A DNA stretch of 64,000 bases from Sphingomonas sp. KR3-1 (GCF_040049295.1 NZ_JBDZDQ010000003.1:310001-374000); one strand, 5' to 3'; numbered from the stretch's first letter, positions 36,077 to 47,539 are shown. Numbers and translations are program-made. Notes: generated by a model from the sequence alone, not told the origin.

Positions 36077-36790
36077 ATGACCGAGGGGGCACTTTCCGGG
36101 CGCACGGCGCTCGTCACCGGTGCGAGCCGGGGCATCGGCGCGGCAACGGCGATCGAACTGGCGAAGCAGGGCGCGCATGTGATCCTCACCGCACGCACCG
36201 CGGGCGGGCTCGAGGAGATCGAGGAGGCGATCTTCGCCTCGGGCGGATCGGCGACGATCGCGCCGCTCGACCTGACCGAGAATGACAGCATCGCCCGGCT
36301 CGCCGAGGCGATCGGCGGGCGTTGGAAGGCGCTGGACGTGCTGGTGCTCAACGCCGCGACGCTCGGCACGCTGAGCGCGGTGCCGGCGATCGACTTCGAG
36401 GAATATGCCAAGGTGCTGACGCTCAACGTCACTGCCCAGGCGGCGCTGCTCGCGGCGTTCGACCCGATGCTCAAGGCGGCCGAGGCGGCGCGGGTGATCG
36501 GCGTGACCTCCAGCGTGGGGCGCACGGCGCGCGCCTATTGGGGCGTCTACGGCTCGTCCAAGGCGGCGTTCGACAACCTGCTGCTCACCTATGGCGAGGA
36601 AGTCGCGCACATCAGCAAGGTGCGCGTGTGCATCCTCGACCCCGGCGCGACCCGCACCAAGATGCGCGCGCGCGCCTTTCCTGGCGAGGATCCAGCGAGC
36701 GTGAAGGCGCCCGAGGTCGTGGCCGAGCGGATCGCGGCGCTGGCGGTGTCGGGCTTCGAGGCCGGGCATTTCGAGCGGGTCGCGGGCTAA
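36077..36790 (+). CDS. Short-chain dehydrogenase/reductase
   Basis: A 237-residue classical SDR. TGASRGIG (14-21) binds NAD(P); NAAT, Ser146 and Tyr158-x3-Lys162 (YGSSK) form the catalytic site. Arg18 favours NADPH. It begins seven bases after purF and so is probably co-transcribed. The order purF then an SDR is one I recall from sphingomonads, but its substrate is unknown. Confidence 0.87.
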   Translation: MTEGALSGRTALVTGASRGIGAATAIELAKQGAHVILTARTAGGLEEIEEAIFASGGSATIAPLDLTENDSIARLAEAIGGRWKALDVLVLNAATLGTLSAVPAIDFEEYAKVLTLNVTAQAALLAAFDPMLKAAEAARVIGVTSSVGRTARAYWGVYGSSKAAFDNLLLTYGEEVAHISKVRVCILDPGATRTKMRARAFPGEDPASVKAPEVVAERIAALAVSGFEAGHFERVAG

Positions 36791-36797
36791 CATCTGC

Positions 36798-36880
36798 TGT
36801 TCCCCGACGAAAGCGGGGCCAGGCGTCACAAGCGACACGGCGGAGAATCCGGGCCCCGGCTTTCGTCGGGGCACAGCTGG
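36798..36880. repeat. REP-like palindromic pair, GTTCCCCGACGAAAGC variant
   Basis: GTTCCCCGACGAAAGCGGGG at about 36800 faces GGCCCCGGCTTTCGTCGGGG at 36852-36872, enclosing about 30 bases with CACAAGCGACA. It fills the gap between the converging SDR and serine hydrolase genes. Confidence 0.65.
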
Positions 36881-36886
36881 GTTGCT

Positions 36887-38068
36887 TTACTTCGCTGCCG
36901 CCTCGAACAGCCGGTTGAGGAACGCCGTGCGCGCCATCCCGTATGCGTCGTCCGAGGCCTTGCGCGCAGCTGCCGACACCGCGATCACCACCTTCGACTT
37001 CGGGTCCACCCGGATCGTCTGGCCGAAGATGCCCTGGGCGCCGAAGCGGCCCTCGGGATAGGTCCACCATTGATAGCCATAGCCACGCCCCGGCACGCCG
37101 ATATCGGCATGCGCGGCGGTCGACTCGCGGTACCAGCCGGGCGGAACGACGCCCGTGCCGCCTTCGAGCACGAACTGGCCCATCCGGGCATAGTCGCGCA
37201 GGCTCACCGACAGGCAGCAGCCGCTGACTTCGTGCCCGGACGGATCGACCATCCAGAACGCATCCTGCTCCATGCCATAGGGCTTCCAGATCTTGTCGCT
37301 CAGATAGGTGGCGAGCGGCTGCTTCGTCGCGCGCATCACCAGCACGCCGATCAGGTTGGTCTCGCCGGTCTTGTAGACCCATTTGCTGCCCGGCGCGGTC
37401 TCACGCGGGAGCTTCTTCATGTAGAAGACGGTGGGATCCTCCCCCGCCGGCACCGGCTCGAGGAACATGCGGGCGACGTCGGACTTGGGATCGGTGTAAT
37501 CCTCGTTCCACTTCACGCCCGAGGTCATGGTGAGCAGCTGGGCGATCGTCACGCCGTCATAGCCGCTGCCTACGAGCTCGGGGATGTATTTGGTCACCGG
37601 CTCGGAGACGGACTTGATATAGTCGTCCTTGATCGCGGCGCCGACCAGCGACGAAGTGAACGACTTGGCGACCGAGAAGCTGGTCCAGCGGCCCTGCTGC
37701 GAATAGCCGCGGGCATAGCGCTCGAGCACGATCTTGCCCTCCTTGAGCACGATCAGCCCAGCGATGTTCTGCGCGGCGATGAAGGCGTCGAGATCGGCGT
37801 CGGGAAAGGCGAGCGGCGTGCCGGCGGGAAGCGGACGGACCTTGGCCCCCGCCTTGACGATATGGCCGGGGAACAGCTTTTCCATGTGCGGGAAATTCTG
37901 GTCGCGCTGGGCCTGGCTCCAGAACAGCACTTCGGCGCCGACCTTGCGCAGCCCCGAATTGTCGCCGGCCTGCATCTCGACGTCGGGCGAGCTCACCGCC
38001 TGGGCGACCGCCCCCTGCCCTGCCAATGCCGCCAGCGCGAGCGCGCCCGCCGCGATCCAGCGCCTCAT
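36887..38068 (-). CDS. Exported serine hydrolase, class C beta-lactamase fold
   Basis: A 393-residue protein from ATG 38068, overlapping the stop of the upstream methyltransferase (ATGA). A signal peptide (1-23) is followed by a beta-lactamase-related domain with the catalytic Ser132-x2-Lys135 (SFSVAKS) and a Tyr motif region (YKTGETN). Family members are esterases, D-aminopeptidases or penicillin-binding-like enzymes; true beta-lactamase activity is not implied. Coupling to a Cfa-like enzyme suggests envelope lipid or wall maintenance. Confidence 0.85.
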   Translation of the reverse strand: MRRWIAAGALALAALAGQGAVAQAVSSPDVEMQAGDNSGLRKVGAEVLFWSQAQRDQNFPHMEKLFPGHIVKAGAKVRPLPAGTPLAFPDADLDAFIAAQNIAGLIVLKEGKIVLERYARGYSQQGRWTSFSVAKSFTSSLVGAAIKDDYIKSVSEPVTKYIPELVGSGYDGVTIAQLLTMTSGVKWNEDYTDPKSDVARMFLEPVPAGEDPTVFYMKKLPRETAPGSKWVYKTGETNLIGVLVMRATKQPLATYLSDKIWKPYGMEQDAFWMVDPSGHEVSGCCLSVSLRDYARMGQFVLEGGTGVVPPGWYRESTAAHADIGVPGRGYGYQWWTYPEGRFGAQGIFGQTIRVDPKSKVVIAVSAAARKASDDAYGMARTAFLNRLFEAAAK

Positions 38069-39318
38069 GTCCCCGCCTCCTTGACCAAGGTGAGCTGGAC
38101 AACGTCGATCCCGCCGCCTCTGAACCCACCTTCGCAATACATCAGATAATAGCGCCACAAGTCGATGAACTTGCGGTCGAATTGCGCGGGAAGCGTGCCT
38201 GAGGCCACCGCCGCGTCGAACCGTTCGCGCCACAGGCGCAGCGTCTCGGCATAGTCGAGGCCGAAGCCGGTGCGATCCTGGGTGGCGAGCCCGCGCGCCG
38301 CGGCCAGCGTGGCGAAGCGGGACTCCGAGAGCAGCAGCCCCCCGGGGAAGACATAGGCCTGGATGAAATCGACGTTCGCGGCGTAGGCATCGAAGAACGC
38401 ATCGTCGAAGGTGATGATCTGGAGCGCTGCGCGGCCGCCGGGCTTGAGCGCGCCGGCGATCGCGTCGAGATAGGCGGGCCAATAGGCCTCCCCCACCGCC
38501 TCGGCCATCTCGATGCTGGCGATGGCGTCATAGCGGCCCGCCACGTCGCGATAATCGGTGAGGGTGAAACGGGCGTTCTCGGGCACGCGCGTCTCGGCCC
38601 AGGCCTTTTGCTCGGTGGACAGCGTGATGCCGTGGACCTTGCGCCCCTCGGCCACCGCCAGCTCGGCGAAGCTTCCCCAGCCGCAGCCGATCTCGAGGAT
38701 CTCGTCGCCGGGCTTCGTGTTCGTGCGCCGGAGGATCGCGGCGAGCTTGGCGTGCTGGGCCTGCTCCAGCGACTGGCCGGGCGCGGTGAACAGCGCGCTC
38801 GAATAGGTCATGCCCGGATCGAGCCAGAGCCGGTAGAAGTCGTTGCCCAGGTCGTAATGGAACTGGATGTTGCGCCGCGACCCGCCGCGATGATTGCGGT
38901 TGCGCCAATGGAGCAGGCGCTTGGCAAGGCGCGACAGGCCCGAGGCGCGCGCCTGGCGGGCGAGCGCGGCGCGGTTGAGCCCGAACAGCGCGAAGATCTG
39001 GACTGGATCGGGGCTCGCCCATTCGCCGAGAGCCCAGGCCTGGTACCAACCGATCGAGCCGCCGATCGCGAGCCGGAGCAAAGCGCGCCAGCTGCGCAGG
39101 TCGACGACTGCTGCAGGCCCTTCCGCGCGGCCGCCGAGCAGGCGGGCGGTGCCGTCGGGCAGGCCGAGCGACAGGCTGCCCTGGGCGATGCCCGCATCGA
39201 TCCTGTCGAGCTGACGGCGGAAGAAGCGGGCGAGCGCGCGCGCGGACCAGCTGACGCGGCGCGGGGTTTCCGGAACAGACTGACTTAGCGGTGCATGCAT
39301 TTCGGGCGCACAATGCAC
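38065..39318 (-). CDS. Cyclopropane-fatty-acyl-phospholipid synthase family methyltransferase
   Basis: A 417-residue protein (ATG 39318; 39300 is also possible). The order is a Cfa N-terminal domain, FHYDLGNDFYRLWLDPGMTYSS (substrate and bicarbonate region), the SAM loop EILEIGCGWGSFAE, then IEMAEAVGE and YVFPGGLLLSE. All are diagnostic of the CFA synthase family, which adds methylene or methyl groups to unsaturated phospholipid chains at the membrane. ATGA coupling to the serine hydrolase follows. Confidence 0.88.
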   Translation of the reverse strand: MHCAPEMHAPLSQSVPETPRRVSWSARALARFFRRQLDRIDAGIAQGSLSLGLPDGTARLLGGRAEGPAAVVDLRSWRALLRLAIGGSIGWYQAWALGEWASPDPVQIFALFGLNRAALARQARASGLSRLAKRLLHWRNRNHRGGSRRNIQFHYDLGNDFYRLWLDPGMTYSSALFTAPGQSLEQAQHAKLAAILRRTNTKPGDEILEIGCGWGSFAELAVAEGRKVHGITLSTEQKAWAETRVPENARFTLTDYRDVAGRYDAIASIEMAEAVGEAYWPAYLDAIAGALKPGGRAALQIITFDDAFFDAYAANVDFIQAYVFPGGLLLSESRFATLAAARGLATQDRTGFGLDYAETLRLWRERFDAAVASGTLPAQFDRKFIDLWRYYLMYCEGGFRGGGIDVVQLTLVKEAGT

Positions 39319-39339
39319 GCGCGGGCGCGCCGAGCAAGC

Positions 39340-40500
39340 CTAGCGTTCGACACGCTTCTTCTTGCGCTCGCCATTGAACAGATAGCGCAGCGCCGGGCTC
39401 AGCTTGATCAGCTTCCAGATGCCGTAGGAGCCGAAGAACGCGACTAGGCACAGCAGGATGAACTTGGGCCAGACCGGGATCGGCAGCAGGTCCAGCCACG
39501 GCGTGGCGAGCACGATCAGCGGCTCGTGGAACAGGTAGATCACGAAGGAGGCCGAGACGAGCGCCTTCACCCAGCGCCGCTCGCCGTCGATGAAGTGCGC
39601 CAGCGCGCCGAGCGACGCCTGGGTGAGGCAGATCGCGGCGACGCCGGTGAGCACCGGGCGCCAGAGGAACGGCACCAGCCGCTCGCCGAACACCACCGCG
39701 ATGCTCGCCACCAGCCCGGTGAGGAACAGGATCCAGGAGAAGCGCGCGAAGCGGCGATCGAGGGCGGGAATCCGCTGGAGAACGGCACCCAGCGCGAACC
39801 AGGGCAGGTAATCGAGCGCGTAGCGGGCCGAGAGGAAATTGACCGCGAAATTGTCGAGGTAGCGATAGCGCTCGAGCTGAAGCGAACCCAGGCCAAGCAG
39901 GCCGAGCAGCAGACCGACGGCAATCGTGATCGGCACGAACCCGCGCACCAGCCCGGGTCTCTCGCCGCCGAGCTCGGCACGGGCGAGCGCGGGAAACAGC
40001 CAGACCAGCCCGGCGAGGCCCGCTGTGTAGTAGAGCAGCACCTGGACGAACCAGAGATGCTCGAACGGATTGCGCTCCGCCCATGTCATGATCTCCCACC
40101 AGCGGCCGAGCGGATCGGGGTGGCCGGCCTCGAGCAGCAGCAGGAAGTGCATTGCGGGCACCAGCAGCAGCGTGCCGGCCAGGAAGGGCGGGACGAGCCG
40201 GTGGAGGCGCGACGGGAGATAGGTGGCAACCGGGCGGCGCTGGAGCAGCATCGCCGCGAAATAGCCGGCGATCATGTAGAAGCCCGGCATGCGGAACAGG
40301 TGGAGATAGTCGGCGAGCTGGATGAAATCGCGCGAGCGCTCGTGGAAATTGGCGATCCACGGCCCCGGCCGCGCCGTGAGCGAGGCGTGGTACGGGATGC
40401 CGAACAGCAGGAACACCGCACGCAGCGCATCAAGATCGTGGCGGCGGGCGCGCTCGGTCGGGGTACGGAAGCTGTTCGGCGTGCGCTCGGCGGAGGTCAT
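39340..40500 (-). CDS. Acyltransferase-3 family membrane protein (OpgC-like)
   Basis: A 386-residue protein with ten or so helices. The N-terminus RRHDLDALRAVFLLFGIPYHASL carries the family's D-x-LRA and conserved His; FRMPGFYMIAGYFAAML and RLHRLVPPFLAG follow the standard acyltransferase-3 order. It would transfer an acyl or succinyl group onto a periplasmic glycan. OpgC/MdoC similarity is suggestive only. The lysine/arginine-rich C-terminus (GERKKKRVER) should be cytoplasmic. Confidence 0.83.
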   Translation of the reverse strand: MTSAERTPNSFRTPTERARRHDLDALRAVFLLFGIPYHASLTARPGPWIANFHERSRDFIQLADYLHLFRMPGFYMIAGYFAAMLLQRRPVATYLPSRLHRLVPPFLAGTLLLVPAMHFLLLLEAGHPDPLGRWWEIMTWAERNPFEHLWFVQVLLYYTAGLAGLVWLFPALARAELGGERPGLVRGFVPITIAVGLLLGLLGLGSLQLERYRYLDNFAVNFLSARYALDYLPWFALGAVLQRIPALDRRFARFSWILFLTGLVASIAVVFGERLVPFLWRPVLTGVAAICLTQASLGALAHFIDGERRWVKALVSASFVIYLFHEPLIVLATPWLDLLPIPVWPKFILLCLVAFFGSYGIWKLIKLSPALRYLFNGERKKKRVER

Positions 40501-40619
40501 TGCGGATAGACGCTTCGGGCCGGCGCAAGTTCACGCACAAGGGCGCCGGCGGGAGCGCGGGTCAGCATTCGCCGCGGATACGGCACCGGTGGATCAATGC
40601 AAGCCGATAGCGATGCGGA

Positions 40620-41654
40620 TCACAGCTTGTGCGGTTCCTTGTCGACCATCCAGGTCTGGCCCTTGGCGACGAGCTTCTGCAGGTCGGTGGCCTTGCCCTC
40701 GCTGGCGGCCTTGTTCTGCGCGACGACGGCGCTCTCGAAGGTGGGCGCGGGATCGTCATAGAGCACGCCCAGCGCCATCGGAAACGGGCCGAAAGGCATT
40801 TCTGCGAGCATGTGCGCGACGGCGCGATTGGTGACGTTGTGGACGATGACCCCTGCCCCCTGCCAGTCGCCATCGGTGACGTCGACGATCTTGAGCGTGA
40901 GCCGCTCGATGTCGAGCGTCAGCCCCTTGGTGCCGCCGGCGAAGAGCAAAGGCTGGCCATGCTCGGCCCAGAGCTGGTTCGCCGCGGCATTGGGCTTGGC
41001 GGTGAAGGGTTCGAAGACGTCGTCGTTGTAGACGATGCAGTTCTGGAAGATCTCGACGAACGCCGCGCCCTGGTGCGCATGCGCGGCCTTGAGTACGCTA
41101 GGCAGGTTCTTGTGGACGTCGATCGCGCGGGCGACGAAGCGTGCCCCTGCCCCCAGCGCGAAGGCGCAAGGCTTGGCGGGGTGGTCGACCGAGCCGAAGG
41201 GTGTGGAAGGGCTGCGCGTGCCTTCGCGGCTGGTCGGCGAATATTGTCCCTTGGTGAGGCCGTAGATCTCGTTGTTGAACAGCAGGAACTGGCAGTTCAG
41301 GTTGCGCCGTAGCAGGTGCATCGTGTGGTTGCCGCCGATCGACAGCGCATCGCCGTCGCCGGTGATGATCCACACGTCGAGCTCGGGATTGGCGAGCTTG
41401 ACCCCCGTCGCCACCGCAGGCGCGCGGCCATGGATGGTGTGGAAGCCATAAGTCTCCATGTAATAGGGGAAGCGCGACGAGCAGCCGATGCCGCTGACGA
41501 ACACCGTGTTCTCCGGCGTGGCGCCAATCTCGGGCATCGTGCGCTGCACCGCCTTGAGGATCGCATAGTCGCCGCAGCCCGGGCACCAGCGGACCTCCTG
41601 GTCGGTCTCCCAGTCCTTGGGGGTGCTTGGGCGGATGGTGGTGATCTCGTTCAT
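40620..41654 (-). CDS. 2-oxoacid:ferredoxin oxidoreductase, beta subunit
   Basis: A 344-residue subunit from ATG 41654. Cys24-x2-Cys27 (WCPGCGDY) and a further Cys (GIGCSSRF) are ligands for the [4Fe-4S] cluster; IITGDGDALSIGGNH is the TPP/Mg motif. With the alpha subunit it forms the two-subunit enzyme that converts 2-oxoglutarate (KorB-type) or another 2-oxoacid to acyl-CoA, reducing ferredoxin. A palindromic repeat cluster separates it from the alpha gene by 145 bases. Confidence 0.9.
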   Translation of the reverse strand: MNEITTIRPSTPKDWETDQEVRWCPGCGDYAILKAVQRTMPEIGATPENTVFVSGIGCSSRFPYYMETYGFHTIHGRAPAVATGVKLANPELDVWIITGDGDALSIGGNHTMHLLRRNLNCQFLLFNNEIYGLTKGQYSPTSREGTRSPSTPFGSVDHPAKPCAFALGAGARFVARAIDVHKNLPSVLKAAHAHQGAAFVEIFQNCIVYNDDVFEPFTAKPNAAANQLWAEHGQPLLFAGGTKGLTLDIERLTLKIVDVTDGDWQGAGVIVHNVTNRAVAHMLAEMPFGPFPMALGVLYDDPAPTFESAVVAQNKAASEGKATDLQKLVAKGQTWMVDKEPHKL

Positions 41655-41670
41655 CGGCTCATACCTTCTT

Positions 41671-41798
41671 CCCCTCTCCCACCGGGAGAGGGAGGGGCCC
41701 ATCGCGTCAGCGATGGGAGGGTGAGGGTCGAAGAGTTGAGGTCGCCCTCGCCCTTCCGCGCCTTCGGCGCTCCCGCCCTCTCCCGATGGGAGAGGGAA
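41671..41798. repeat. Palindromic repeat cluster inside the oxidoreductase operon
   Basis: CCCTCTCCCACCGGGAGAGGG (from about 41672), CCCATCGCGTCAGCGATGGG (41698-41717) and CCCTCTCCCGATGGGAGAGGG (about 41777-41796) are hairpin units of a second repeat class. A similar unit occurs at 56278. It lies between co-directional alpha and beta genes. Confidence 0.7.
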
Positions 41799-41799
41799 T

Positions 41800-43743
<1,944 letters not shown>

Positions 43744-43794
43744 TGCCGGTCTCCTGCTTCTTTATATCGTTGCGCAGATGTCTACGCCCCAATT

Positions 43795-44703
43795 TCAAAC
43801 CTGCAAAGCCCGGCCCGCAACTGCCTGTCCCAGCGCGAGGATCGAGGCGACGTGGCGGTGCGACACTTCGAGCGCGTCCTCGCCGTATCCGCCACCCAGC
43901 GCGCTGGCGAAGGGGATGCCGCGTGACGTCATGACGCCGGAAATCCAGCGGTCGCGGGTGACCAGCCCATCATAGCTGAGGGCGAGGCGGCCCAGCCGGT
44001 CGCCGGCAAGCGGGTCGACGCCGGCCTGGTAGAGGACGAGATCGGGCGCGAATCCCTCGAGCAGCGGGAGCAAGCTGCGCTCCAGCGTTTCCATATACTC
44101 GTCGTCGCCGACCCCGTCGGCCAGCGGCACATCGAGCGTGGAGCGCGCCTTGCGGACCGGGAAGTTCTTCTCGGCATGGATCGAATAGGTGGCGATCTCG
44201 GGCCGGCCCGCAGTGAGCGAGGCGGTGCCGTCGCCCTGGTGGACGTCGCAATCGACGATCAGGACGCGGTGGCCCTCCTCGACCAGCCGGTTCGCGGCGA
44301 TGGCGAGATCGTTGAACACGCAGAAGCCCGCGCCGGTATCGGCGAGCGCGTGGTGGCTGCCGCCGGCGGTGTTGGCCGCGAAGCCGTGCTCGAGCGCGAG
44401 CTTGGCGGCGAGGTACGTGCCGCCGGGCACGGCCTGGGACCGCCTCGCGACCTCGGGGGTGACCGGGAAGCCGATGCGGCGCTCCTTCTCGGGCGGAACC
44501 GACGCCGTGAGGACCTGCTCGACATAGTCGGGATCGTGCACCGCCTCGAGCCAGGCGCGGGGCATCGGCTCGGGCTGGTGCCAGGCGAAGAGATCGCCCT
44601 CTTCGCGCAGCAGGTCGCGGACCAGGCCGTTCTTGTTCCACTGATACTGGCTGCGAGCCGGCGCCGGGGCGACATAATCGGGGTGATGGACGAGATGGAT
44701 CAC
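43795..44703 (-). CDS. Histone-deacetylase-family amidohydrolase
   Basis: A 302-residue enzyme from GTG 44703, the only start that gives the normal HDAC N-terminus (VIHLVHHPDYVAP). His117-His118 (GGSHHA) and Asp151/Asp153/His155 (VDCDVHQGDGT) are the charge-relay and zinc residues, with a last zinc Asp in YQAGVDPLAGD. Bacterial members deacetylate acetyl-lysine, acetylpolyamines or acetoin-related substrates. It is divergent from rppH across a hairpin repeat. Confidence 0.87.
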   Translation of the reverse strand: MIHLVHHPDYVAPAPARSQYQWNKNGLVRDLLREEGDLFAWHQPEPMPRAWLEAVHDPDYVEQVLTASVPPEKERRIGFPVTPEVARRSQAVPGGTYLAAKLALEHGFAANTAGGSHHALADTGAGFCVFNDLAIAANRLVEEGHRVLIVDCDVHQGDGTASLTAGRPEIATYSIHAEKNFPVRKARSTLDVPLADGVGDDEYMETLERSLLPLLEGFAPDLVLYQAGVDPLAGDRLGRLALSYDGLVTRDRWISGVMTSRGIPFASALGGGYGEDALEVSHRHVASILALGQAVAGRALQV

Positions 44704-44731
44704 GCGACGAACGTAGGTCGCCCTCCCCCTT

Positions 44732-44760
44732 CCGTCATCCCCGCCTGCGCGGGGATGACG
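44732..44760. repeat. Short palindromic repeat between divergent genes
   Basis: CGTCATCCCCGCCTG and CGCGGGGATGACG form a near-perfect hairpin in the 96-base gap between the HDAC-like gene and rppH. It is a single-unit copy of the dispersed repeat. Confidence 0.7.
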
Positions 44761-44799
44761 AGGGTGGCTTGGCGGGCGATCCCGCGCTACGAGCGCGCC

Positions 44800-45279
44800 A
44801 TGACCGATATCGCTTCCCTTCCCTATCGCCCCTGCGCGGGCGTGATGCTGCTCAATCGCGACGGCCAGGTGTTCGTCGGCCAGCGGCTCGATTCGGTGGT
44901 CGAGGCCTGGCAGATGCCGCAGGGCGGGATCGATCCCGGCGAGGACCCGCTCGACGCGGCGTGGCGCGAGCTGTGGGAAGAGACCGGCGTCGAGCGCGAG
45001 CATGCCGAGCTGATCGCCACCGCGCCCGACGAGCTGTTCTACGACCTGCCCGAGGATCTGGTCGGACGGATCTGGAAGGGCAAGTGGCGCGGCCAGCGCC
45101 AGCGCTGGTTCCTGTTCCGCTTCCTCGGCGAGGACAGCGACGTCAACATCGAGACCGCCGAGCCCGAATTCCGCGCCTGGCGCTGGGCGGAGCCAAAAGA
45201 TCTCCCCGACATCATCGTGCCGTTCAAGCGGGAGCTCTATAAGGAACTGTTGACCGTCTTTGGACAACATCTCGTCTGA
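44800..45279 (+). CDS. rppH: RNA pyrophosphohydrolase
   Basis: A 159-residue Nudix hydrolase from ATG 44800. The N-terminus YRPCAGVMLLNRDGQVFVGQR and the Nudix box (GGIDPGEDP...RELWEETGV, about residues 42-64) match RppH, which removes pyrophosphate from mRNA 5' ends to start decay; the diadenosine polyphosphate hydrolase name also applies. WQMPQGGID is the RppH-specific lead-in. C-terminal VPFKRELYKELL is typical. Confidence 0.92.
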   Translation: MTDIASLPYRPCAGVMLLNRDGQVFVGQRLDSVVEAWQMPQGGIDPGEDPLDAAWRELWEETGVEREHAELIATAPDELFYDLPEDLVGRIWKGKWRGQRQRWFLFRFLGEDSDVNIETAEPEFRAWRWAEPKDLPDIIVPFKRELYKELLTVFGQHLV

Positions 45280-45323
45280 TCCTGCCCTAGTTTCGCTCCC
45301 ATAACGGCGATACGGACCCGTTC

Positions 45324-46253
45324 ATGCGCGCCTTGCTCCTTGCCCTGCCGCTGTTCCTCGCCGCCGCTCCGGCCATGGCGGACGACGATGACGGTGCTGC
45401 CGCCGCGCTGGCGGCCGCGAACGTGCCGCCGGCGCTCAAGCTGATGCTCGAGGCAGCGATGGAATCGGGCAACGAGAACGACGTCGCCGTCATCGTCAAA
45501 TATGCGCGCAGCGCCGCGCCGGACAGCGCCGACCAGCTGGTGAAGATCGCCGCCGACTGGCGCGACTCCCGCCTGAAAAAGGCGCAGGCCAAGATCCGCA
45601 GCGCCGACTTCTTCGACCTGGTGAAGGGCCATGCCGAGCTGGGCGGCTATGTCACCACCGGCAATACCGAGAATGTGGGCATCACCGCCGCGTTCGAGAT
45701 CAAGCGCGAGGCGCTGGAATGGCGCCACAAGCTGCGGGCGCAGGCCGATTACCAGGAGAGCCTGGGGGTCACCACGCGCGAGCGCTACCTCGTCGCCTAC
45801 GAGCCCAACTGGAAGTTCGACGACCGCGCCTATCTCTACGGCGCGGCGCAATATGAAAGCGACCGCTTCTCGGGCTTCACCGACCGCGTGTCGCTGTCTA
45901 CCGGCATCGGCTACAGCGCGATCAAGTCGCCCGCGGTGAAGCTCGACCTCGAAGTCGGTCCTGCCTATCGCTACACCCACTTCATCGACGCGACCCAGCA
46001 GGGCAATGCCGCGGCGCGCGGCAGCATCGATTTCGGCTGGAAGGTCGCCAAGGGCATTTCGGTGACGCAGGTCGCCTCCGCCTATGTGCAGGACGCCAAC
46101 AGCACGGTCTCGTCCAAGTCGGCGCTGCTCACCAAGCTGATCGGGCCGCTCTCGGCGCAATTCAGCTATTCGATGCAGTTCGAAAGCGCGCCGCCGCTCG
46201 GGCGCAAGACCACCGACACGACCAGCCGCGCCGCGCTCGTCGTCGATTTCTGA
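45324..46253 (+). CDS. DUF481 (YdiY-like) outer membrane protein
   Basis: A 309-residue exported protein: signal peptide 1-19, then a helical segment (about 24-95), then a DUF481 beta-barrel domain from FFDLVKGHAELGGYVTTGNTE to the terminal aromatic LVVDF. The G(Y)xTTGNTE motif is the family signature. Barrel strands such as RAYLYGAAQYESDRFSGF are clear. The role is unknown; related YdiY is an acid-induced outer-membrane protein. Confidence 0.87.
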   Translation: MRALLLALPLFLAAAPAMADDDDGAAAALAAANVPPALKLMLEAAMESGNENDVAVIVKYARSAAPDSADQLVKIAADWRDSRLKKAQAKIRSADFFDLVKGHAELGGYVTTGNTENVGITAAFEIKREALEWRHKLRAQADYQESLGVTTRERYLVAYEPNWKFDDRAYLYGAAQYESDRFSGFTDRVSLSTGIGYSAIKSPAVKLDLEVGPAYRYTHFIDATQQGNAAARGSIDFGWKVAKGISVTQVASAYVQDANSTVSSKSALLTKLIGPLSAQFSYSMQFESAPPLGRKTTDTTSRAALVVDF

Positions 46254-46330
46254 CGCGCCATACCCAAATTGCATGAGCCTCACCCCTCGCCGGGGCTGAC
46301 GGCAATAATATTTCGCGCTACGCCCGCGGG

Positions 46331-47539
46331 ATGACCGAGCTTTCCAAGACAGAATGCGCGGCAGTGGAGAGGGCCGCGGCGGCGCCGATGCTGGCGCGGA
46401 CCGAGGCGTGGACGGCGATCAACAGCGGCACCCGCAACCTGGCGGGCCTTGTGCGGATGGCCGATGCGCTGGCGGATGCCTTCTCCGTACTGCCCGGACA
46501 CCTCGCGCTGGTCGAGCCCGAGGCGGCCGACAGCGTCACCGCGGCAGGCGAGGTGCTGCCGCTGGCGCATGGCCGCCATTTGCATCTCGCGGTGCGCCCC
46601 GATGCGCCGGTGCAGATCCTGCTGACCGGGCATATGGACACGGTCTACGGCGCCGATCACCCCTTCCAGGCGAACCATTGGCTGCCGGATGGCAACCTCA
46701 ACGCGCCGGGCGCCGCCGACATGAAGGGCGGCCTGGCGCTGATGCTGGCCGCGCTCGAGGCCGTGGAGGCGAGCCCGCTCGCCGGGCAGCTCGGCTATGA
46801 GGTGCTGATCAATTCCGACGAGGAGACCGGATCCTTCTCCTCCGCCGGGCTGATCGCCGGGGCGGCGCAGGGCAAGGTCGCGGCGCTCACCTATGAGCCT
46901 GCCCTGCCCGACGGCACGCTGGCCGGCGCGCGCGGGGGCACGGGCAATTTCTCGATCATGGTGCACGGCAAGTCCGCCCATGCCGGGCGCAACCCGGACG
47001 AGGGGCGCAACGCGCTGGTGGCCGCGGCGGATCTGGCGATGCGGCTGAATGACGCCAAGGCCCCCGGCCTGGCGGTGAACCCGGCCAAGATCGACGGCGG
47101 CGGGCCGAACAATGTCGTGCCCGATCTCGCCATCCTACGCGTGAACTTCCGCCCCAAGGATGCCGAGGCGATCACCAGGGCGCGCATCGCGATCGACCAG
47201 GCGGTGGCGATCGTCGCGGTGAAGCATGACGTGCGCGTGCACGTGCATGGCAATTTCAACCGCCCGCCCAAGCCGTTGGACGCCGGTGCCGAGAAATTGT
47301 TCGAACTGGTGAAGCGGTCCGGCGCCGACCTCGGCATTCCCGTCTCTTGGAAATTCTCGGGCGGCGTGTGCGACGGCAACAACATCGCCGCTGCAGGCGT
47401 GCCCGTGGTCGATACGATGGGCGCGCGCGGCGGGCTGATCCACAGTCCGGAAGAGTTCCTGATCCCGGAGAGCCTCGCCGAACGCGCCGCGCTCTCCGCC
47501 GTCACCATGTTGCGTATCGCCGAGAAGGGGAAGTTATGA
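46331..47539 (+). CDS. M20-family metallohydrolase in the ast cluster
   Basis: A 402-residue M20 peptidase-like enzyme. Metal ligands and catalytic residues are in order: His101-x-Asp103 (GHMDTV), Asp130 (AADMKGG), Glu164/Glu165 (NSDEETG), and a dimerisation domain with HGKSAHAGRNPDEGRNAL. Its stop overlaps the astA start (ATGA), so it belongs to the arginine succinyltransferase operon. A carboxypeptidase G2-like amide hydrolase here could remove succinate from N-succinylglutamate, the last AST step; that is inference. Confidence 0.87.
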   Translation: MTELSKTECAAVERAAAAPMLARTEAWTAINSGTRNLAGLVRMADALADAFSVLPGHLALVEPEAADSVTAAGEVLPLAHGRHLHLAVRPDAPVQILLTGHMDTVYGADHPFQANHWLPDGNLNAPGAADMKGGLALMLAALEAVEASPLAGQLGYEVLINSDEETGSFSSAGLIAGAAQGKVAALTYEPALPDGTLAGARGGTGNFSIMVHGKSAHAGRNPDEGRNALVAAADLAMRLNDAKAPGLAVNPAKIDGGGPNNVVPDLAILRVNFRPKDAEAITRARIAIDQAVAIVAVKHDVRVHVHGNFNRPPKPLDAGAEKLFELVKRSGADLGIPVSWKFSGGVCDGNNIAAAGVPVVDTMGARGGLIHSPEEFLIPESLAERAALSAVTMLRIAEKGKL

